Under the pieces are notes generated by a model. The model saw only the letters and a list, made by a program, of their open reading frames with translations. It did no database searches and was not told the origin of the DNA. This document shows, piece after piece, positions 12,573-23,520 of a stretch of DNA of 64,000 nt; the stretch's first letter is position 1; every line of letters starts with the position of its first letter. The DNA comes from Pseudofabraea citricarpa. Lineage: Eukaryota > Ascomycota > Leotiomycetes > Helotiales > Dermateaceae. The stretch lies in the NCBI GenBank assembly GCA_029641185.1, contig JAPWGK010000015.1, forward strand, positions 186,001-250,000, in the 5' to 3' direction. A program made the translations under genes and the position numbers.

Positions 12573-15500
12573 TTATTTCCTCGGTAACTCCCTGAAAACT
12601 TTTCGGAAAATCTTCCTGCTATTGTACAGATTGCTGACGCGCAACCGCTCGTTGTCTAGATGTGCGCTGTCGCTGGCCTGGCCACAGGGCAGGTGCGCAG
12701 CGGGCGCGTTGAATTCTTTCTCCAAGAAACGAATGCTGGGGATGGAGCCACCCTCGCGGATGTAGAGAGGCTTGCGACCTTTCTTCTTGGTGGGCGCGAC
12801 TTCTTCTACGGGCTCATCGGCGGTAAGTGACACGGGTGGGGTGGTTGTGAGAGAGCTAGAAGTTGCTGGTGTGGGTTTCAGACTGGGGGATGCTGTGGAC
12901 GGAGGAGATTTCTTGGATGGTTGTTTGCTTGGGGCTGGTATGGAAGATCGTCGTGTTGTTTCGCCAATCGGTCCCCAGACTTCCATGATAGCCTCTTCTA
13001 AGGTCTGGAAGATCTCGTTATCTGGGTCTCCAAGCCAAGCATCCGCTTGGTTGTCAATAACAATAGATAGATGATTGTGCGTGTCCAGCTTTGCGAAGGC
13101 ATCTTTGAGGAAATCGGTAAGAGACTTGATCACGTCGTCAACTTCTTGATTGGGTACAAGACGCAAAGAGATTGCGGCGCTTGCATGAGAAGACACAAGC
13201 GATCCATCTGGACCCGATACCTTGTATCTATGGATGGTAAGATTGGGTTCACGCCAACGAGCCATCAACGATGCTTTCAGAACTTCTGGAGGGCCGTTCT
13301 CTGGGTTTCGACGGACCAAGGTTTCTGTAATATCATCATAACGTGCCTCCTCAGCTGGTGTCAAAGGTAGGATGTTGTCGTAAAATCCAGGTATCTGTAT
13401 CCGATTGTGCAAGCCTTTTAATTTGGCTAGGATAGAGGTGAGGTCGAACAGTGGCTCGTCCATCATGAAGCTACCGTCGACTCCACTGTGGACATCTGGA
13501 TGGTTGCTGTCGACTTTGACAGTAGCATGTAACACTCCACGCAAGCCATATGTAAGACACGGAACTTCATCGTCAAGCCAGTAACTGTTGGCAAGAATAA
13601 TGTAGTCAATCTCACCAATCAGGTCCTTGTGTCGTCTAATAGCCTCTTTGAACCCGCGAGATCCGGACTCTTCTTCGCCCTCGATGAGGAAAGTTACATC
13701 CGCATCCAACTCGCCATTGTGAACCAGGTCAACGACACCATACAGAGCCGCCATTATCGGCCCTTTGTTATCAGAGACACCTCGGCCGTACAAATAGCCA
13801 TTAATTCCCTTCATCTGAAAAGGGTCAACCAGCCAGTTTCCTTGCTTGTCATCAGCCGAAACAACATCGTAATGCCCATAAAATAAGATCTTCTTTCGCT
13901 TTCCAGCGGTCGATGGGTTGCCTTTAAATTTTGCATAGACGACAGGATTGTGGCGATTATCAGTGTTCAACATCTCAGTAACAGCACCATGCTTCTTAAA
14001 CAATGTTCGAAGGAAGGTTGCTCCTCGCCGACAGTCCTCGGCATTGTCGGCTCTTGATGAGACAGTCTTGTAGGACACAAACTCTTGCAGAGACTTGATC
14101 AGTTGGTCTTCCACCACCTCGCCATTCTTTTCCACCTCCCCAAAACATCCAGTGATATCCCATATAGATATAGAGTTATCATTTGCGCCGGTAATATACA
14201 GTTGTTGGCCATCGTAGTTTGTTACAGCAGAAGCCAATATGCGACCCTCGTGAGCTTTCCATCTACTCAAGCAACGATATTTTTGACTGAAATTCGAGGT
14301 CGAGCTCTTATACTTGCCATACTGTACTGTGCTGTATTTCTGCGGCTCGTTAGCAGAAGTCATGATAAGAACAAATCAAAGCTTACTCTCGCATAGCCCG
14401 TAGATCCAGCGCTGAATAAAACGCCCCAACCCATTTGCAATGTCATGACATCTCCCTTGTGCGCCTTGATGACCCGTAACTTTTGTTTTGTATCCAAATC
14501 CCAAAGTTCGATAACCCCCTCCAACTTACTGCTATACAAGAATGATCCATCCACCGCCATTGAAAGGACGGACTCGGCATCGTCGTCTCCAAGGCAAGCG
14601 ATTTCCCTGATCCCATTTCCTTCATCACGACTGAGCTGCCACAGCTTGATGGTACCGTCTCCGCCACCCGAGATCAGCATATCCTCATCTGCGTCGATGT
14701 CTCTGCTTGCGCCTCTCACAAGCAGCATGCAGTAGACGTAGCCAAAATGGGCATAATGCATCATATGCGCCTTGTCAATCTCCAGTATGTCCCCGGCGTT
14801 ATTTGGTCCCGTCCCCAGAGCCGCCTGCGGTCGCGGCGTAGACGTTCCTCCACGGGCAGTAGAGTCAAAGAATCTGTGGTTCCGTCTGTCAGGATGTCGG
14901 TCGGGGTTTGGGGGATGCCTCGAGGCAGAGTTGCTCAAGCTGCACCATTGTATACTTGTGTTTTGCGCCCCAAGGTATACCGTCTCGAATTGGGCAGAGT
15001 AGGCTACGCTGAAGACGTCACCGACATCGTATGTGCTGTAGATGTGGTATAGGCGCTTCAGATTGTTCGGGCACCACGCGTTAACGATGGCGTCCCCAGC
15101 ACTCGAGAATAGTAGCTTGCCATCTGCGGATAGGAACAGGCAAAGAATGGCGCGGGTATGCGCCTGGATTCGGAGGACAAGCTCAAAGGAAGCTAGCGAC
15201 CAGACGACAATCTCTCCATCCTGTGTGCCCGCATATATGTACTTGTCGCCGACGGCGAGGGTGAGTATGGAGCTGTCATTCTGGAGGTGGTGGGCGAGTT
15301 CTGGTTGGGCATTCCTCGAGTCGTCGGCATCCTCTAAGGAATTGGTCGTGTAGGGTTCATGGTCGCTGGCCTCTGCTAGAGTTCTGTCAGCAAGAGATGT
15401 TGCTTCTGCATCTTTTGGGGCGGTTCTGCGGGTTCCAAAAATTGAAGCCATCGCTGGAGGAGTTCTGGAGCTCTTTCGGGGATCAGGTTAGGGGACTGGC

Positions 15501-15909
15501 CGTGGCGGAAGCGAAGAATCTGGACGACATCATAATCATCTTCTCTCCACCTCCACATCCACATCTCTCTTCCTCCTCTTCCTCTCCCCTCCCCCCAGGA
15601 TCCCACTATTGACTCTTGGTGGTCGGTTGTATCGCTCCAAGTGGACAAGGAAAGATCAAATGACTTACCATCTTCAGGCTCTGAATCTTCGTGCTCAATT
15701 GACCAGCGTCGGCGCCGTCCACGTCCACCACCAAGGATCGAGATACCACTATCCTGACTGCCATTTCTGCATGGAGGCCGAGGGTTACACATCTTCGTCG
15801 CAGCTGTTGGATCTGTCGCTGTCCAGTTATTGGAGTTCGCACAACCGTTCCAGCCCTCATATTGGTAGTCAGGGCCGACACCATGTCTGTTCCTTTTAAT
15901 CTGAGTCAT
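12573..15909 (-). CDS. DUG2: DUG2-like WD40/M20 peptidase of glutathione degradation
   Basis: Three exons: 15909-15669, 15453-14387, 14339-12573; 1024 residues. The first half has WD40 repeats (for example LISGGGDGTIKLWQL and GVIELWDLDTKQKL), the second an M20 metallopeptidase domain with YGHYDVV (about 592), YGRGVSDNKGP (about 626) and EGEEESGSRG (about 658). This architecture is that of Dug2, which with the amidotransferase-like Dug3 cleaves the gamma-glutamyl bond of glutathione in the cytosol. Where dipeptidase relatives have a Ser-Asp ligand pair before YW, this protein has LANSYWLDD, which I believe is usual for Dug2. The C-terminus carries a Pro/Ser/Thr-rich insertion before a conserved GGSIPSIRFLEKE stretch. 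If exon 1 is untranslated, the start is the Met at 15451; I prefer 15909 because the 215-bp intron has GTAAGT, CTAAC and CAG and joins in frame. Confidence 0.88.
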
Positions 15910-17082
15910 TGGGGATTCGTGATCGATGGCGTAAGATCACGCCTTCGTTGGAGGAATGAGTGAATGGCGACGAGACAAGACAACAGGACAACAACAAGAC
16001 AAAACAAGAGATTCCTTCCTTCCGCAGGCGCATTGATGCTTCTTCGTACCTTCACTTCTGCTGACACTGGCACTGCCTGTTTACACGAACCACCACTCAC
16101 TCCTGTTCTTGCTTTTGTCCCCTTTCCTTCTCATTCGCTGCACGCCTCAACAATCCTGGCCGATCACGGCACGCGGCGGTGTGATGCATAATTCGTGTTG
16201 CACCCGTTTGTACACTCGCGCAAAGACTGCTGGCAGAGGGCTGGCAAACTGTATGGTCCGAGAAGCTTCAGATTTGTGGTTCAATGCAGCTGCGTCCGCG
16301 TTGTTGATCCCTCGAGTGGGGGGAAAGGGGCCGGATGAAGTTATGCAGGAGAGCCAAGAATCAGAGTTATTCCGATGAGTATCAATGTATAAATGGAGGT
16401 AACTTGTTGAAACCGTATGGGCACAAGCAGTCATGGCTAGTGACGTGGTTTTGATACTCATCGACTACTTTGCCTTTGATAGTCATCCCTTGCTTGACAG
16501 TTACTTTGTGCTCGACAGCCAGTCTATATTCCAGCACACTTGTCAAAAACCATAACATAACTTTAAACTCTTTAAACTTCAATAGGTCTGGTCATTGTAG
16601 ATCTGAGTTTTCTCTGCGCTAGCTGCTGCATAATATTGTACTTTCAATTGTGGTACCCTTCCCAGATGTGCCAAGGTATGTAACAAGTGTCCAGACAGCA
16701 AACATACCCTACTATGACTTCAAAGTACTAGATGGCTTCGATTACATGTAGCTAGATATATGACTGGAATTTTTCTAAAGCAAACTCGTACCAGTGCAGT
16801 GTACCTACGGATGTGATAAAAAATATGATGGGTGATGAGTTTAGGAAATATGAACCTACGGATGTTGAATCATACCACTAATTGTCAACGTACCATCAAT
16901 TGTCAACGCTTCAACGGTTGTCATCACTTCAACGGCTGTCACCACTTCGACGGCTGTCATCACTTCAACGGTTGTCATCCAGACCATTTCGTGATAATCC
17001 GTCTCCATCCTCCTCAAACTATAAGTACATATCAAACCCAACCCCCGTAACAATCAGCAAACAATTAACTGCCGAAACAGCA
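15910..17082. other. Divergent intergenic region
   Basis: Separates the DUG2-like gene from the small coiled-coil ORF and should contain both promoters. A short 18-bp direct repeat lies at its right end. No gene recognised. Confidence 0.5.
16907..16980 (+). repeat. 18-bp tandem repeat, about 4 copies
   Basis: Four near-identical units of the form TCATCACTTCAACGGCTG lie end to end about 100 bp upstream of the small coiled-coil ORF. Variation is limited to single bases (A/G and C/T). Confidence 0.85.
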
Positions 17083-17289
17083 ATGCCAGACTCCAGTTCG
17101 CCGAAAGAAAAGATTGCGGAAAGCGCAGAGCTACTGAACCAAGTCCAGCAGCTGTCCAAAGAAGTCGAAGAAGCCCTGGCAAAAATCAACGAGATCCTAG
17201 CACGGCTTCAGCAACTCCACCTTCACCTTCATGATGAGGGCTACAGTGGAAAGGAGGTGCCGGTTTCGTTCTGGCTAGATTATCGATAG
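17083..17289 (+). CDS. Small coiled-coil protein, 68 residues
   Basis: An ORF from an ATG in favourable context (AGCAATGCC) encodes a short hydrophilic protein. Residues about 10-55 follow a heptad pattern of Leu/Ile/Val/Ala (AELLNQVQQLSKEVEEAL and KINEILARLQQLHLHLH), which predicts one helix able to form a coiled coil. The frame is open further upstream, but that part only translates the 18-bp tandem repeat and is unlikely to be coding. I recognise no family. It could be a small scaffold or adaptor, or a chance ORF; the regular heptads favour a real gene. It is followed by the DUF302-like gene on the same strand. Confidence 0.5.
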   Translation: MPDSSSPKEKIAESAELLNQVQQLSKEVEEALAKINEILARLQQLHLHLHDEGYSGKEVPVSFWLDYR

Positions 17290-17665
17290 GGATAGGCGAG
17301 AGAGGAGGTGCGAGCTGGGAGAACATTCTTCACATGTATTACAGGAGCAATCAGTGAAGGGTTCAGAAGGCGGTTGGAGCACTTGAGACCAAAGCAAACT
17401 TTCGATTTCTCACAGACGTTGTGTTTGTTCGTGGACGGTGCACTCATGCACTTAGCAATCAATCCCTTCCCGCTCGCCTCAACTGCGGAACTTCTTTTGC
17501 TCACCTGCATTAATGTCTCAGAAAGAGATAACCTATCTTCTGCCGCCTCTACCTGCAGTCAACCTTCAACTTTATCTAAAGCCCACCCCTAAGATCAGTC
17601 TTAAGTATCTGTCTCCTACATCGTCGTCGATTTTCAGATCGAGTATCTTCTTCAAAACACCCACC

Positions 17666-18268
17666 ATGCTACCGCCTGTCTTGAGCAGTGAAACCTTCCA
17701 GACCACCCGATTGACATTATATACCGAACTCAGTTTCGATCAGGTGCTTGTCAACCTCTACAAAGAGATCGGCAACCCATCCGACTCTAGAATTGCCAAG
17801 ATCCTTGCGGATATAACATCGTTCGATCAGGAATCACTCCTAGAATTTGAGGAAGCGGTCAAAAATGCAGTTGGCGACCATGGGTTCATGATCTTTAACG
17901 AATATAATCACGGGAGATGGACGCCCTTGTTCAAAGTTGGGGAATCTCAAAGAGTGAATCATCATTCCCTACTTCGCTGCCTCTTTCGATAGAACAACTG
18001 ACTAGAATTGGTGTAGGTGAGGAGAATTGTCCTGGGAAACCCACTGAAAGCCATCACGATGTTGAAGTATGATTTGAGAGCTGGTCTAGCTGTACCCGTG
18101 GAGGTTTTGGTGCTAGAAAAGAGCGAAGGGGGGACGGATATCATTTGGAATCTTCCGAGCTCACTCGTCGTTGGTGGCAATGATGAAAACGAGGCATTGG
18201 TCGAGGCCGCCAAGGTCTTGGATGAGAGGTTGGAAGACTTGCTCAAGTTTGTTTGTGGCCAAGGATAG
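17666..18268 (+). CDS. DUF302-like protein
   Basis: Two exons, 17666-17953 and 18017-18268, joined across a 63-bp intron (GTGAAT..GTAG with a CTGACT branch site); 179 residues. The N-terminal half has the family's pattern ending in FMIFNEYNHGRWTPLF, the C-terminal half gives VLGNPLKAITMLKYDLRAGL followed by a VPVEVLVLE strand and an Asn/Glu-rich helix. This fits the DUF302 (TT1751-like) fold, widespread in fungi and bacteria and of unknown biochemical role. The Met at 17666 sits in a strong context (CACCATG) and starts the conserved region; an upstream in-frame Met at 17513 would add 51 poorly conserved residues. No signal peptide. Confidence 0.75.
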
Positions 18269-18913
18269 AATTTATGGAGAGCCGGAGTTGAAAGTGGAAT
18301 CGCTCTGATATGGGTGTGGTGGTAAAAAAGCCTCGTGTTCAACTGGACTGATATTGAATTGCGATTACCCCAACCTTACCGGTTTTATTTGCATGGGCCG
18401 ATCCCCATCTTAGGTTTACCAAAGCTCCGTCGTAGTGAGAGAATAAGGGACTGTTTTGGTATCTCCCACCCAGTGCTCCTGTTTCTTTATCTCATCTGAA
18501 GAAGCTGAAAACCCGCGAACGTGGCCCTATGCGCTACGTCATCAGCAAGCTGCAGCAGAACAGATCGAGTATGAAAACCTATAGTTAGGAGTCAAAATCG
18601 GTGAATGAAAAAAAGCTATTTTGCCTGGACAGTCCCATCTTCATTTCACTTCCTAAATGTGTTACCGCAGAGTGTATGTAGGGAATCGTGAATTAATTGA
18701 TTCATTTCCCCAGTCATTACTGAGGCTAATATAAGTTCTTGTACACCTTCCCAGCTATGCAAATACATTTCGGACGTAAAAAAAAACGTGGCCCAAGTGG
18801 TGAAATACATAATCCATGCCTCTTCTGGCAAGGACGGAAAGAGTAGAGTTGTAGCAGTGTCGTTTATGGCGGATAACACGAGAGTGGAGGTTCGGACTTT
18901 ATTAATGGGGAAA
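18269..18913. other. Intergenic between convergent genes
   Basis: Between the DUF302-like stop and the TIM17 stop on the other strand. Only 3'UTR sequence is expected; I see no further gene. Confidence 0.5.
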
Positions 18914-19611
18914 TTATGCGACTGCTGGGAATCCAGTTTGTCCGGCTTCTGAGGGAGGAGGTGGTGGTGGTAACTAAGCAAGTGATTAGCAGCAATAAGG
19001 CGAGGGATCAGAAATTTCCATACATCCAGTCGTGTGTTCTCTGCCATCATTCTCTGGAATCCAATTCCTACACCCTCAATAACTGCAAGCAAGCAGGCAC
19101 ATCCTATGGCTGAGTTTCGTGCGGCTTTGGCACCTCCTCTGACTGCTAAAGCGCCACCAGTGAAAAATCCGGCAATGACTACCAATTTGTTAGTCAACCC
19201 AATTCCCTCTATCATCTCTACTACTCACTGGCATTATATGGATCCTCCTTCTTTCTTATTCCTTTCACGGCGCAATCGAACGTGGAGAACAACCCTCCCC
19301 AAACACCGAAGTTTCCTCCCAGTACTGGTGCTCTCGCTTTGATAGCTGTGATGGCGCCAATCCGTCTCTCTCCGTAAGGTGAATTTCGAAAGCCTTTAAC
19401 ACCGTGCCATACTGCTCCTCCGATTGCCTGTCAAAGAAAGAAAATGTTAGTAAAAGTCAAATGAAGTTGAGTGCTGACAGCAGCTGAAGCGCATTTCGAC
19501 ATCGCAGAGGTGCAAGGTAGATTGGACTCGAGATTGACGTACTCCCATACAGAAGGCTCCTCCAAAATCATTCAATGCCACCCAAGGACACGGGTCTCTT
19601 GTGTGATCCAT
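18914..19611 (-). CDS. TIM17: Mitochondrial inner-membrane translocase subunit Tim17
   Basis: Four exons: 19611-19543, 19427-19229, 19178-19024, 18973-18914; 160 residues, the usual Tim17 length. The protein starts [20 protein letters not shown], runs through [20 protein letters not shown] and [20 protein letters not shown] to [15 protein letters not shown], and ends in a proline-rich tail. These are signature blocks of Tim17, the core subunit of the TIM23 complex that moves presequence proteins across or into the inner membrane. Four hydrophobic spans with glycine-rich packing faces are visible. The acidic residues near the N-terminus needed for gating are present (D2, D6, D15). Introns begin GTACGT, GTGAGT and GTATGG. 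Confidence 0.97.
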
Positions 19612-20372
19612 CTTTTATAATCTGCTTTGACTGCTGAATGGATCCAGCCGCCCCTTGAGAATGGTTGTCGAGTTGCGCGACTTGATGGCTCCTCCAGATG
19701 ATGATACAAATACAGAGATCTAACGATGTCGTGGAGAGTTGAGGACTTCGAGGTTCGATCTTGGGTGATGTCGTGAATGATTCTGGTTGTACTGATCCTT
19801 TTTTTTTGCTTGATGGCGAGGATGATGCTAAATCCAATCGCCAATCTAAAATTCTTAGTCGGAGCATCGGCGGCCGTGTTTTTCCGGGCAGAGCCGGCTT
19901 GGCCACGACGACATGTCTCTTCGTTCTTTAATGTGCACAAGAAACGACAGCATGACGATGGTCTCTTTGCTATGATTGAACAAACTTCCTTTGTTTACTG
20001 ATATGATTTTGATGAAACAAGGGAATATTTTGATTTCTTTTCCAAATCAATATCTTCAACTTACTTGCGCTCAACTCTGGGTCATCAAGGTAAAATGGCC
20101 GCCTACGAGAAGGAGCTTCTCTATACCTAGAGACTCTTTACGTTTGTTGCACAGTTGTTTTCATGCAAGTGATTTACCAGTTCGAGCAGCATGAGGTATA
20201 ACAAGAAAAGGAGGAAAATCAGTGTACGATAAAAATTGGTTGCACATAATATGGCACAATATCGAGGAAAACCATGTGCTCACTTTCATACGGGAATGTT
20301 TTTTCTAGAAGTTTTAACGTGACCCGTTAAGGTTATTGAGGTTTACTCTTCCAGCCCCTAGTTCCCGAATGT
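19612..20372. other. Intergenic
   Basis: Holds the TIM17 promoter and the 3' region of the membrane-protein gene to the right. Short frames only; none supported. Confidence 0.5.
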
Positions 20373-22387
20373 CTAGGAGTTCGGCTGGGATGGCTGCACT
20401 ATCGGCTGCAAACGGGAAGATGATTGAGTCCTGGAGATTCGCAGACTTTGTGGAGATTGTGATGATTGTTCCTCTGCAATACTGACAGTGCTAGACGAAG
20501 AAATTGATTGCTGTGGTTCTTGATCTCGCTGAGGTAAAGGTTGATGGGCCGCTGCAGCTGGACTTGGTGAAATCTCGGGTCTGGGTACAGGAGAGTTAAT
20601 CTCAGACTGGGGATCTGTTGCCTGATTGTTGTTGTTATGACTTGGGAGAGCTTCAACTGGAGGTAATTTCTTGCGATGCCACAGCATTTTCAGCTCAAAC
20701 CCATCGGAGCCTTGATTTGTTAGAAAAGCTATTTAAGAAATAGTCAGCGTTTGGTTCGAGCATATCAGAGAGCAGTATATCTCACAGTTCCTATACTGTT
20801 TGGCACCTATTTGAGCGAATGTCGTAAAAACTGGCAGCCAGATAAAAAGAGACAGGATCTGGCCATACGACCACTTCCGATCCTCATCATCAGCACCAAA
20901 AAGTTCGCCTTCAAGATTCCGCCATTCGTGCAAAGCAATCAATCCAAACCACATATTAATCAACGCAAATAACGCGTAAGTGTATCTTAACCTTGTCGTC
21001 CATACCTGAGGTATATCTCTGTATTGTCGTTTCCTCAAGAAAAGTGGATACACAATCTTCTTGTAGAGAAAATAGAGTGCGAGAAATCCACAATAAACAA
21101 TTGCCTGCATGAGCTGGGAAGCATAGAGGTAGTGGACAAACAGTCTATCTCGGGTGTGAGAAACTATCCCATAAGCAAGGCAAAAGATGTCTTGGAGATC
21201 TGGGAAGTCTCCGTTTTTAGCAAGACGGAGTAGTTGAAGCGAGGTGAAAGATGTGACTGTTAGCACAAGCATACAGAGAAACAGCACGATCCAGAAAGAT
21301 GTGCGGCGAGCTGTATAACTCCGTGGTGTTGCAGCTACTGCGATGAGAGCGCTACTTGCGAAGAAGCTTGCTGCTTGGCATACTATTTGGTTGTAGAGAA
21401 CCGTGTCGTACGCTCCAGCAATGGTGATAGCAACAACAAGGGAGAGTTCAAAGAACAGTGCTGTATCAAGGAACATATCTGTAGCTTCTATGAAGCGGCC
21501 TCGTAATGGCTCCTCGCCTGCTGCAGAAGTGTTTTCGCTCGTTCTCGTTGACCAGTTGTGGAAGCATGTCGCCATGATAATAACTGTTGCAAGCACCGCT
21601 TCTATTATGTAAGATATGAATATCTACCAACCGTCAGCCTGGATAGTTTTCAGGAGAGAATTCTGTTTCCTACCCCAATACCAGTAAGATCTGGATTGCC
21701 AGAACTTCCAGAGCACATTTGTGCTCCACAACGATTCCATGCTTCTTGTACAGAAGGTACCGATCGATTAGCAGCCTTGATACTCTCAAACCATTCTAAT
21801 AACAGATAATCCGAGATGTTTTGATACTGGGTTGGTAAACTCGATCGAAAAGCCGCAAAATATCCATCGAGGGGATCCCAATCCACGGGGTCATCGTTGA
21901 AAGAAGTGTATTGCGCTAAAATGATCAAACAAGTATTTGTATCTGTGTAATTTAGTTCTATCGGATCCGGGGATTGCCGAGCAATCTCAGCTACGGCGCA
22001 ATTATCCTCAATATCGCCGCTCGCAATATACAGGTTGGTAATGTTATCCGACTCAGTGAGGTTATGGTTTTGAGAATCAAGTAAGGCGAGATACGTTCCA
22101 GTCACCAGTTCCTGGTAAATAAGTTCCAGAAGCAAATCCTCGAAGTCGGAGGTGTAGTTTGGGTTGTTGTTGACAGGTAAAATCGATCGGGTGAAGTTGA
22201 TGTTGATCGTATCGTTGACCTCTCCAAAGCCGTATGGGTCAACCCGGAATTGATGTTGGTTGTACCAGGAGAATGCAATTTCACAATTTGCGGACCAGTT
22301 GAATCCTTGGCCGATACCTGAGCAATATACTGCACGCTCCGTAAAGTTACTAGCTGCGAAATAAGCATCGGCTGTGCAGTTTTCCAT
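20373..22387 (-). CDS. Unrecognised multi-pass membrane protein with glycosylatable ectodomain
   Basis: Three exons are clear: from about 22387 to 21674, 21623-20786, and 20728-20373. The first encodes a roughly 240-residue extracellular or lumenal part with many N-x-S/T sites (for example NCT, NFT, NWS, NIT) and several Cys. The second encodes about six or seven hydrophobic spans, starting at ISYIIEAVLATVIIMATCF. The third is a hydrophilic Gln/Ser/Pro-rich cytoplasmic tail. The overall plan resembles fungal orphan receptor-like or channel-like proteins, but I do not recognise a family. The 5' end is unsure: the frame stays open to about 22530 with no ATG, so either the Met at 22387 is used or a further exon, perhaps with a signal peptide, lies upstream. 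Confidence 0.72.
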
Positions 22388-22530
22388 CCGGGTAGAAATT
22401 TGTCTGTCTTCCAAGACGACTAAATTTCGAATAGTGACTAGTGGGTTGAAAGTGACCCTAAAACAATAGCATTTGAAGAAGTCAAAATCTCCGTATAGAA
22501 AAACATCCTCAGGTTGAGAGCCGATTTTGT

Positions 22531-23080
22531 TTTAGGCAACCTGGTGATGGCGCTTATATGTAATTTTGTTCGTAATTGGGGGCCATGCACCCCTGTGTCT
22601 GCCGACTATCCTCTGATAGGGTAAGATAAGCAGCTTTTCGGGGCCACTCCCCTTTTAGGATAAACAATATATTTCTCGTTCCTAAGCGGCCGCAATTGTT
22701 TCTTTCAGCCTCAGTGTGCCTCATGAGTGTTGGAATAATAACCACATGTTATCAGCCGAGTCACGTGGTGCTGTATTGCTTTTATAGAGGCCTCCCTCTT
22801 CCTTAGATACATCAATAACCCTCGATAGCGTTATTCAATTGAACAATTTAATATATGATTCTAGTCGACCCGTTGATTATAGTCTGCCAACAATGAGTTA
22901 TGGAACCTGATAAACAAATTAAAACAATAGAACATAAGGCAGCCGTTTTTCAAGAAGTAGTAGCTTGTGCCCTCAGCCCGAGCTAATATAAGCATGTCGC
23001 AGGAGATAGGCTATGCGCAGTTAGCAAGTAATCATGGCCACAGTAGTAATTGTTACGCGACGGTCAAGGAACAAAGAAAA
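22531..23080. other. Intergenic left of the 90-bp repeat array
   Basis: Probable promoter of the membrane-protein gene and possible missing 5' exon. No other feature seen. Confidence 0.4.
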
Positions 23081-23520
23081 TAAGTCTAGCGACGGGTCCG
23101 ACATGCAACAAAAGATTAAGCAATGGTGCAGACTTCAGTCTTCGTTCAGTGATATATGCATAGGGCAAATAAGTCTAGCGACGGGGTCCGATATGCAACA
23201 AAAGGTTAAGCAATGGTGCAGACTTCAGTCTTCGTTCAGTGATATATACATAGGGCAAATAAGTCTAGCGACGGGGTCCGATATGCAACAAAAGGTTAAG
23301 CAATGGTGCAGACTTCAGTCTTCGTCCAGTGATATATGCACAGGGAGGATAAGTCTAGCGACGGGGTCCGATATGCAACAAAATATAAATATAGCTTCAC
23401 ATATCACTCTTCGTTAAGTGACGTGTCTTAAGAGTAAGTAAGTCTAGCGACGAGGTACGACGTGCAACAAAAGGTTGAGCAAAGATATAAACTTCAGTCT
23501 TCATAAAGTGACGTGTAAGC
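23081..23520 (+). repeat. Tandem repeat, about 5 copies of 89-90 bp
   Basis: Units begin at 23081, 23170, 23260, 23350 and 23439 with TAAGTCTAGCGACGGGGTCC and contain CGATATGCAACAAAAG. Copies 2 and 3 are nearly identical; copy 4 has lost its right half and copy 5 has diverged most. Copies 1-4 lie in one open frame (23034-23417) reading a 30-residue repeat with the core SDMQQKVKQWCRLQSS, but I see no evidence that this is translated. Confidence 0.93.
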
